From Lactobacillus johnsonii (GTDB lineage Bacteria; Bacillota; Bacilli; Lactobacillales; Lactobacillaceae): 64,000 nucleotides of DNA. The position numbers and the translations under genes are program-made. The notes below the pieces were generated by a model. That model saw only the letters and a list, made by a program, of their open reading frames with translations. It had not been told where the DNA came from and made no database searches. Numbering within the stretch: position 1 is the first letter of the stretch; each line of letters opens with the position of its first letter. The stretch covers positions 1,488,001 through 1,552,000 of the forward strand of contig NZ_CP047409.1 in NCBI RefSeq assembly GCF_013487865.1, read 5' to 3'. Shown one piece after another: positions 57,410 to 64,000 of the stretch.

Positions 57410-59850
57410 TATTGTTCCTTTTCTATTCTTATTGGTTCCATCTCAAGACTAGCTACTAAATCTTGTCGTGCTGTAAAAATTAAAACTTGTGTCTTCTTAG
57501 CCAACTCTTCTAATAATTTGACAATATAATTGGTTCTTTGTGCATCAAAGTTTACAAAAGCATCATCAATCAAAATTGGCAACGCAATTTTATCTGCAAC
57601 TTGTTCTACAAAGGCTAATTTCAAAGCAAAATATAATTGCTCACTTGTCCCACGAGACAGATATTCAACATCAAACTTTTTACCATCTTCTCTTTTAACT
57701 TTAAGTTTTTTATCTAATTGGATATCAACATATCTTCCACCAGTTAAAAGATTGAAATATTTCTTCGCATCTTCAATCATCTTAGGAAAACGCTCATTTG
57801 AGGCTAAATCTAAGCCTCGCGCGATCCAGTTGCTAGTTAATAAGTTAGCTAAATATTCTTTAACATTTTCACCCAATGATGTTTCTAGGTCAGTTAATTT
57901 TTGTTTTTCAGCAAAATATTTATCAGAATTTGCTAAGACATGCATCTGATTTTCAAGTTTTGCATTCTCTGCATGTAGATCATTAATTTGATCTTGCTTT
58001 TGAGAAATCTGCTTTTCTATTTGATCCTTATTCTCTGTTAATTTATTTGGATCTTTTGCAATTTCTTCTAATTGTGCGAGATCAGCTTGCAAATCATTTT
58101 GCAGCGCTTCAATTTTCAACTTCAATTGTTCTTGTACTTCGGCTTGTTGCTTTAACTTAGAAAATTCTGCAAAATCAGTAACTTTACTTGCCGCAAATAA
58201 ATTAGAAAGATCAATTTTATTCTTAGCTAATTGGTTCTTTTTTTCTTGTAAATGTACTGCCACATCATTTAAATGTTGCTTAGACAAATTATTCTGATCA
58301 ATTAATTTTTGTAACGAATTCAACTGATTTATAATATCTGAAAATGTTTGAACATTTCTTTGAGTAAAAGGATATAACTCCTGAACAAAAGCTTGAATCT
58401 TTTCATTCAGAGAAGCTTGATCTTGATCTAGTTGACTAAGTGTTTGCTTTTTAGATTCAATTTGAACTACTTCGTTCCACAAACTATTTAGGTCAATGAC
58501 ATTAGGATCAAGTCCATATTTTTCAATAAATTCTTGGTCTTTTTGGCTTTTCTTAGTATTAGTTTGCTTTGTCCAAACAAATAGTCCAAGCCCACCTAAA
58601 GCAATCATTACTCCCAAGAAACGCACAAATAAGTTGTTAATCGCGATTGCACTAAAAAGTCCTGCAACTAATAAAATTAATGATAAAATTCCTGGCAAAT
58701 TATTATTTTCTTGCTTTTGACTCTTTAGAGCTTGATAATCGTCTTTGATTTTTGTTCGAGTTTCACTTGATAATTTGCTTAATTTAACTGCTTCTGGCTG
58801 AAACTGTTCATAAGACTCTAAATCTTTCTTGGCAGTTTCAATTTGCCGGTGCAAATCTTTACTTTCACTTTCCCAATATAAAACTTCGGCCTTATGATCA
58901 ACTAATGCTTGAATTTTATCTTTGTTAGATAATTCGCTACTGTTCTTAATTTCATCAAGCTGCGTCTCTAAATTTTTAATATCAGCTGTTAAATCCGAAA
59001 TCTTACTTTGAATAGCCTGTGCTTTCTCATAACTCTCTTTAGAAAAGGAAACAGGTTGTACTTCCTCTCTAAGTTGCTGATACTGCTTAAAATTAGTTAG
59101 CTTTTGCATCAATAGACTAATTTTTTGCTCTTCTTTATTTAATTCAACTAGTTCAGCTTGAATTTTTTTAAGCTCTTCCTTTTCTTGAGTTAATTTTTCT
59201 TCAAGTTCACGATAATCATTAAGTTCATTATTAGTTTGGGCTAAAACTTCTTTTTGCTCTTGAATTTGATTAATTAATTGATTAACTATCGGCTTACGTC
59301 CACTCTTTTTAAAAAGCTTCTGAGCATTATTTGAAAACTCATCTCTTAAATCAAGTAATTTGTGACTTTGGGATGCTCCTAAAAAGTAAATTTGTTCCAT
59401 TAATTCGGCCTGAGATAATCCATTTACCTCACGCATCATATCCTGATTAAAAATAAAGCTGTCAGTATAAAAACTACCATCTATATTTTGGATACGATCA
59501 AAAAATACACTCTCTGGTACTTCTTGATCGTTTAAACTAACTTTTAATACACCTCTCTTTGGATCACCTTTTGCATATAACCGGCTTAAAATAAAGGTTC
59601 CATCTGTATCTTCAAAAGTTAAACTTCCACCCATTGGACTAACATGATCCAAAGGTTGGTAATTCTCAAAGAAAGGTGATTTATTAGTTCTTAGGTGAAA
59701 GCCAAATAGAACTTGCTTAACAAAGGCTACAGTTGTACTTTTTCCAGCTTCATTCGCACCTAAAAATATCGTTAAATCTTTGTTCAAATTAAAAGTCACA
59801 TCATTTAATTTTCCAAAGTGAATAATTTTAATTTGAGTTAACTTCATCAT
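57409..59850 (-). CDS. yhaN: SMC/Rad50-like ATPase (YhaN type)
   Basis: 813 residues. Walker A LGANEAGKSTT near residue 35, then two long coiled coils (about 190-370 and 450-660) around a pair of membrane-like hydrophobic helices at about 375-415, and a C-terminal head with LSRGTSEQLYFALKLAF (signature) and ILIDDAFVNFD (Walker B). It acts with the nuclease encoded next, like SbcC/SbcD. The internal hydrophobic pair is unusual for a purely soluble SMC-like protein. Confidence 0.88.
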   Translation of the reverse strand: MMKLTQIKIIHFGKLNDVTFNLNKDLTIFLGANEAGKSTTVAFVKQVLFGFHLRTNKSPFFENYQPLDHVSPMGGSLTFEDTDGTFILSRLYAKGDPKRGVLKVSLNDQEVPESVFFDRIQNIDGSFYTDSFIFNQDMMREVNGLSQAELMEQIYFLGASQSHKLLDLRDEFSNNAQKLFKKSGRKPIVNQLINQIQEQKEVLAQTNNELNDYRELEEKLTQEKEELKKIQAELVELNKEEQKISLLMQKLTNFKQYQQLREEVQPVSFSKESYEKAQAIQSKISDLTADIKNLETQLDEIKNSSELSNKDKIQALVDHKAEVLYWESESKDLHRQIETAKKDLESYEQFQPEAVKLSKLSSETRTKIKDDYQALKSQKQENNNLPGILSLILLVAGLFSAIAINNLFVRFLGVMIALGGLGLFVWTKQTNTKKSQKDQEFIEKYGLDPNVIDLNSLWNEVVQIESKKQTLSQLDQDQASLNEKIQAFVQELYPFTQRNVQTFSDIINQLNSLQKLIDQNNLSKQHLNDVAVHLQEKKNQLAKNKIDLSNLFAASKVTDFAEFSKLKQQAEVQEQLKLKIEALQNDLQADLAQLEEIAKDPNKLTENKDQIEKQISQKQDQINDLHAENAKLENQMHVLANSDKYFAEKQKLTDLETSLGENVKEYLANLLTSNWIARGLDLASNERFPKMIEDAKKYFNLLTGGRYVDIQLDKKLKVKREDGKKFDVEYLSRGTSEQLYFALKLAFVEQVADKIALPILIDDAFVNFDAQRTNYIVKLLEELAKKTQVLIFTARQDLVASLEMEPIRIEKEQ

Positions 59851-61051
59851 TTATATCCTTTAATTTTTGTCCCAATTTAACCTTTGCTAATTCTTTTACT
59901 TCATCAATAAATTCAGGTTTCTTTAAAATATCAGCAACATAGTCACTTTTTTTACTTAGATCATTAGCTAACGCATAAATCTTATCTAGTTCAAAAGTTT
60001 CACTTTCAGCTTGATCAAATGCTTCTGTATCGGCTGTTCTAAGTTGGAGTTTTTCATTATTTGTCAGATAAACTTTTACAAGTCTAGAATCAAATTTTAA
60101 AGAATTAGAAAGCTGAAGCCAATAATCACTGTCCTTAACTAATTCTAATTCCTTTTCACTTAAATATTGGGCTCCTTCAATTGTTAAGCCAAATAAAGTT
60201 TTTTGCACATTTTTCTTATTCAAAATTTCAACTATTTGTCTTGTTAGATCAGTTTGTGAAATTTCTTGATCCAAAGTTAGGGTTGCCATTTGCCAAATAA
60301 TTAGTGCTGTTTCAATAAAATCTAGACTTACTTTTTTAGTTGGTTCATCTACTGTACCAATATATACACCCTTACTACCTTGTTCGTTAATATGTCTCCC
60401 CTGGAGATTACCACTATAAACAATTAATGGCTCTTCACTTAAAGTCTGACGTAAATGAATATGACCCAAGGCAAAGTAATCATAATTTAAATCTTTAATT
60501 TCAGCCGTTGTAAATGGAGCATAAACATTCTGATAATTTGTAGTAGTCTTAGCACCCGCATGCATTAAACCAATAGTAAAGTTATCTCCTTTTTTAGGAA
60601 ATTCACTAATCTTATCAGCTTCAATGTGATTATGTTGATAAGAAAATCCAACTACTGTATACGGAAAATCCTCTTTAGTTTTAGATTCAAATTCTTCTAC
60701 TTCTTCATTAGAGCCTAAAAGTTTGAAGTAGGGTGTTTGGGGTAATAACATCTCATCCGGATTCAAATAATCATGATTTCCTAAAATCATCACAACTTGA
60801 ATTTTTTGATCTGTCAGTCGTTTTATTTCACGATTAAAAAACAGTTGACTCTGAGGGCTAGGATGAACTGAATCAAATGTATCACCCGCAATTAAAACTA
60901 AATCTACATTTCTATCTAACGCTGTATCAATTGCTTTAGTGAATGACTTTTGGGTAGATTGTTTAATATTTTTAAATTCATTAGATGGCAAAAAAGATAG
61001 TCCTTGAAAGGGACTATCTAAGTGCGCATCTGCTAAATGCATAAATTTCAT
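59828..61051 (-). CDS. yhaO: DNA repair exonuclease, metallophosphoesterase (YhaO type)
   Basis: 407 residues. MHLADAHLDSPF, VLIAGDTFDS, VMILGNHDY, GLMHAG and ALGHIHLRQ are the five SbcD/Mre11-type metal motifs. A C-terminal capping part follows. It overlaps the yhaN start by 23 bases, and the two form one complex-type unit for DNA end processing. Confidence 0.92.
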   Translation of the reverse strand: MKFMHLADAHLDSPFQGLSFLPSNEFKNIKQSTQKSFTKAIDTALDRNVDLVLIAGDTFDSVHPSPQSQLFFNREIKRLTDQKIQVVMILGNHDYLNPDEMLLPQTPYFKLLGSNEEVEEFESKTKEDFPYTVVGFSYQHNHIEADKISEFPKKGDNFTIGLMHAGAKTTTNYQNVYAPFTTAEIKDLNYDYFALGHIHLRQTLSEEPLIVYSGNLQGRHINEQGSKGVYIGTVDEPTKKVSLDFIETALIIWQMATLTLDQEISQTDLTRQIVEILNKKNVQKTLFGLTIEGAQYLSEKELELVKDSDYWLQLSNSLKFDSRLVKVYLTNNEKLQLRTADTEAFDQAESETFELDKIYALANDLSKKSDYVADILKKPEFIDEVKELAKVKLGQKLKDINDEVNSN

Positions 61052-61056
61052 ACTAA

Positions 61057-61410
61057 TTATTTTACCTTTAAATCATCATATAAATCGCCGATTGGCTTAG
61101 TCATAGCTTGTTGAACGTCATTGATCATTTGGAAGAGAGCTTGTTCCTTGGTAATCATGTCTTTTAATTCATCATTATTACGAACTTCTTCATTGATCTT
61201 TTGATATTCTTTTTGTGCTTCTTCAGAAAGTGGTTGACCAGAATTTTGAGCAGCTAAAATTTGTTGTTGAAGCTTATCCATTCTTTGGTATAAGTCTAAA
61301 CTTTCTGGATTGTTCTTTAAATTTTCAAGAGATTTCTTCAAATCTTTGAATTGTTCTGTTTCTTGCAAGTCCTTTGCTAATTGATTAGCGTTATCGTAAA
61401 TATTAACCAT
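61057..61410 (-). CDS. YheA/YlbF-family helical protein (UPF0342-like)
   Basis: 117 residues, all-helical, with [40 protein letters not shown] and [20 protein letters not shown]. The family includes YlbF/YmcA/YheA proteins; only the former pair has a known link to RNA turnover and competence. It lies directly before the yhaO-yhaN-yhaM run on the same strand, so co-transcription is likely. Confidence 0.85.
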   Translation of the reverse strand: MVNIYDNANQLAKDLQETEQFKDLKKSLENLKNNPESLDLYQRMDKLQQQILAAQNSGQPLSEEAQKEYQKINEEVRNNDELKDMITKEQALFQMINDVQQAMTKPIGDLYDDLKVK

Positions 61411-61430
61411 TTTAAATAAAAACTCCTTTT

Positions 61431-63488
61431 TTAACGACCTAAAAGTCCTTTAAGATTATTATACCATTCGGTGAACTTAGACCCAGTATCATTGATTCCT
61501 TTTTGTACTTGTTGACCTAAATTCCCAAGCCAGTCTGAATTTGCACCTGTATCTTTGGCTATCTGTTGGGCGCTTTTTTCCTTAAATTGCGTTTGAGAAG
61601 TATATGGAAGTAGCCGCTCTAATTCAGATTTATACAAGTGAGTAATTCCAGTTTCTGAGATACCCTCCATATAATGTTCTTGATCAGTCTTATCAAAACC
61701 TACCCATGTTGATAAAACAACATCTGGAGTATAGCCAACGATCCATTGGTCTTTTGTACCAAATCCATAACTATCTGGTACCTCAGTTGAACCAGTCTTA
61801 CCTGCCACTCTAAAACTTGATGGTTGAGCTGATCTACCAGTTCCTGAAGTAAATACACCCAAAAGCATTGATGTCATTTCTTTAGCAGTATTAGTTGAAA
61901 TAATTCGGTGATTGCCAGGATTCTTGTTTTGAGCAATAACATTTCCGCTAGCATCAGTGATTTTAGTAATACAGTAGGATTGATTTGGTAAATTACCTTC
62001 GTTAGCAAAAGCACTATAAGCTCGTGCCATCTGCAATGGTGAAACTCCAGTTGAAAGTCCACCTAAAGCTAATGCCAAGTTTTGATCACTCTTATTAACG
62101 TGAATGCCAAAGTTTTCCACTGATTGAACACCCTTGCTGACACCAATCTTATCTAAAAGCCATACTGCTGGTACGTTCTTACTTTGAGCTAGTGCTTCAT
62201 ACATTGGAATTTTATTTGAGTATTGATTGTCAACATTCTTTGGCTCATAACCGTTTTTCCCAAATTTTTGTAGTTTATTAGAAAGTTCAGAATCATAATG
62301 ATAGCCGCTCTGTAAGGCTGGTGAATAAACAGCTAGTGGTTTCATAGTCGAACCAGGCTGACGTTTCATTTGGGTAGCACGGTTATAGCCGCGAAAGACG
62401 TGTTGTCCTCTACCACCAACCATTGCTCGAACAGCTCCAGTCTTGGGATCCATTGCAACACTAGCTCCTTGCACTTTAGTACCATCACTGGCATTTGGTG
62501 GAAAATTCCAGCTTTCTTCAAAACTATCTTGCAAGGCAGTTTGATAACCAGTATCTAAAGTCGTGTAGATTTTTAGCCCTTTATTCATCACATCTTCTTC
62601 TTTTAAGCCATAACGATCTATTGCTTCATCAACAACAGCATCAAAGAAGTAAGGGTAGCGATAGCCATCTTCTTGAGAAAATGTATCATTAAGTGTAAGA
62701 GTGGTCTTCTTAGCATTATCAGCTTGCGTCTTAGAAATCTTACCTGTATCAGCCATCAAACCTAAAACAACGTTTCGCCTTGAAATTGCATTATCCATAT
62801 GATCAATTGGATTATAGTAGCTTGGACTACGAAGCATACCTGCAATTGTCGCGGCTTCCCCTACTGTTACATCACTGGCATTTTTTCCAAAGTAGCGCCT
62901 TGCTGCATCCTGAACACCCCAAACACCATTACCGAAATACGCATTGTTCAAATACATTGTTAAGATGTCTTTTTTAGAATAGACACGATTAATTTCGATC
63001 GCAAAAAAGAGTTCTTCTAGTTTTCTAGAAAAAGTCTGCTTTTGCGTCAGTAATGCATTCTTGGCTAGTTGTTGAGTTAATGTAGATCCACCACCAACAA
63101 TACCGCGATGGATTACACTACTGATGGCTGCTCTTGCCATCCCCTTTACACTAAAACCAGGATTTTTATAAAAAGTCCGGTCTTCTGTAGCGATGACAGC
63201 ATCTTGAATATAAGGCGATATCTGGTTCAATTCTACAAAAGATCCCTTTTGTGAGTATAGAGATCCAGCCTTTTGATTTTTATCATCATAAATCGTGGTT
63301 GTAGTAGAAAGTGCTGCCTTCATATTAGAGATGTTCGAAGTTTTTACCTTAACGGTATAATATGTACAAACGAACAAACAACAGGACAGTAATATTAAAA
63401 TTAACCAACGCCAAATTTGAAAACGATGGTTGAAGTTTTTAATCGCTAAATGAACGCGATGCCAAAACTCATGATTTTGGGAATGCAT
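61431..63488 (-). CDS. Class A penicillin-binding protein (PBP1A type)
   Basis: 685 residues. Membrane anchor about 26-45. Glycosyltransferase: [10 protein letters not shown] (Glu102), [12 protein letters not shown]. Transpeptidase: PGSTMKPL (Ser380, Lys383), AQSKNVP (Ser436-Lys-Asn438) and GKTGSTE (Lys564). It polymerises and crosslinks peptidoglycan outside the membrane. The C-terminal end (about 640-685) is a Gln/Lys-rich tail with no further domain. Confidence 0.94.
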   Translation of the reverse strand: MHSQNHEFWHRVHLAIKNFNHRFQIWRWLILILLSCCLFVCTYYTVKVKTSNISNMKAALSTTTTIYDDKNQKAGSLYSQKGSFVELNQISPYIQDAVIATEDRTFYKNPGFSVKGMARAAISSVIHRGIVGGGSTLTQQLAKNALLTQKQTFSRKLEELFFAIEINRVYSKKDILTMYLNNAYFGNGVWGVQDAARRYFGKNASDVTVGEAATIAGMLRSPSYYNPIDHMDNAISRRNVVLGLMADTGKISKTQADNAKKTTLTLNDTFSQEDGYRYPYFFDAVVDEAIDRYGLKEEDVMNKGLKIYTTLDTGYQTALQDSFEESWNFPPNASDGTKVQGASVAMDPKTGAVRAMVGGRGQHVFRGYNRATQMKRQPGSTMKPLAVYSPALQSGYHYDSELSNKLQKFGKNGYEPKNVDNQYSNKIPMYEALAQSKNVPAVWLLDKIGVSKGVQSVENFGIHVNKSDQNLALALGGLSTGVSPLQMARAYSAFANEGNLPNQSYCITKITDASGNVIAQNKNPGNHRIISTNTAKEMTSMLLGVFTSGTGRSAQPSSFRVAGKTGSTEVPDSYGFGTKDQWIVGYTPDVVLSTWVGFDKTDQEHYMEGISETGITHLYKSELERLLPYTSQTQFKEKSAQQIAKDTGANSDWLGNLGQQVQKGINDTGSKFTEWYNNLKGLLGR

Positions 63489-63593
63489 AAAATTAAAACT
63501 CCCTTTTCGTCAATAAACCTAATATGACGATTTTAGCATATCTTTATTTGAAAAATAGTGTTTTAAAGGTTAAAAATTAGATAAGGTGAAAAA

Positions 63594-64000
63594 ATGACTA
63601 TATACCAATATTCGCTTACATATCCCGACCATTTAACGCCAATGAGTGTTGATAGGCTAATGCGTAAATTGCTTATTCCAAGAAAATGGCGACACTTTTT
63701 ACGTAGTGAAAAGAAAGTATTAATTAATGGAAAATATTTACCACTTAATTTTTTAGTAAAGCCTGCAGATAAGATTGAAATTCAGCTTGATCATGTTGAA
63801 AGTGATCAACAAACTTACCAACCTAGTGGAAAATTACCTCAAATTGTCTATGAGGATAATGATATTTTAGTGATTAATAAACCATCAGGACAAAAGACAC
63901 ATCCTAATTTAAATGAAGAAGATACAGCCTTAAATGACTGCGCAACTTATTTAGGCTATAGTCCTTTTATTGTTCACAGATTAGATATGTTGACTAATGG
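63594..64000 (+). CDS. RluA-family pseudouridine synthase (3' end cut off)
   Basis: At least 135 residues before the window ends. AAGGTG precedes the ATG. VDRLMRKLLIPRKWRHFLRS is an S4-like N-terminal region; VYEDNDILVINKPSGQKTHP and FIVHRLDMLTNG are RluA/RluD family motifs, with the catalytic Asp in HRLD. It modifies U in rRNA or tRNA. It diverges from the PBP gene. Confidence 0.88.
   Translation, partial: MTIYQYSLTYPDHLTPMSVDRLMRKLLIPRKWRHFLRSEKKVLINGKYLPLNFLVKPADKIEIQLDHVESDQQTYQPSGKLPQIVYEDNDILVINKPSGQKTHPNLNEEDTALNDCATYLGYSPFIVHRLDMLTN

Noticed and set aside
1-64000. CRISPR array or insertion sequence
   Set aside because: No regularly spaced direct repeats, cas genes, transposases or terminal inverted repeats were seen.

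Overview
The window looks like a low-GC Lactobacillus chromosome of the johnsonii/gasseri group. The evidence is AT-rich codon use, the polA-mutM-coaE cluster, an ecsAB-hit-prsA-yhaM-yhaN-yhaO block, mannose-family PTS genes and a temperate siphophage of the type common in these species. The species is an inference from gene content and style; no database search was possible.

Bases 1 to about 33,700 are one apparently intact prophage, entered from the tail end and read mostly right to left. From left to right it holds: a cut-off baseplate protein with a CotH-like domain, a small coiled-coil protein, a tail-associated lysin with two cell-wall domains, Dit, the tape measure, two tail chaperone frames, the major tail protein, four head-tail joining proteins, capsid, scaffold, an SPP1 gp7-like minor head protein with an extra C-terminal domain, portal, both terminase subunits, a small protein resembling a proteasome-type Ntn hydrolase, a tRNA and tRNA-like cluster, an ArpU-type late regulator, early genes (replication protein, ERF annealing protein, DUF1351 protein, many small proteins), an antirepressor, and a Cro/CI switch with a CI plus ImmA pair. 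A lysogenic-expression module (membrane protein, small beta-rich protein, lipoprotein) and a tyrosine integrase close it. The lysis genes and the other att site must lie beyond the left edge. The integrase abuts coaE, so the prophage probably splits the usual polA-mutM-coaE-nrdR-dnaB-dnaI neighbourhood.

Bases 33,700 to 48,400 are host metabolism and regulation: coaE, mutM and polA, then a mannose-family PTS operon (IIA-IIB-IIC-IID plus a small membrane protein). Diverging from it is a four-gene sensory operon with a membrane-anchored sugar-binding protein, histidine kinase, response regulator and a second anchored solute-binding protein. A cre-like site and an inverted repeat lie between the two operons, so the sensory operon is the likely controller of the PTS. 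Next come deoC with its own GntR regulator and a perfect operator-like palindrome, and murC.

Bases 48,400 to 64,000 hold a decayed small gene, cutC, ytpR, a thioredoxin-like gene, trmB, ecsBA, hit, two small membrane-tethered proteins, prsA, yhaM, an SMC-like/nuclease pair (yhaN/yhaO type), a YheA/YlbF-type protein, a class A penicillin-binding protein and the start of an RluA-family pseudouridine synthase.

The most interesting signals are a 14-bp RNA pairing that would hide the integrase ribosome binding site, the proteasome-like phage protein, the possible toxin-type C-terminus on the minor head protein with a small overlapping downstream gene, the odd tRNA-like cluster, and the PTS-facing two-component system with two binding proteins but no transporter of its own.
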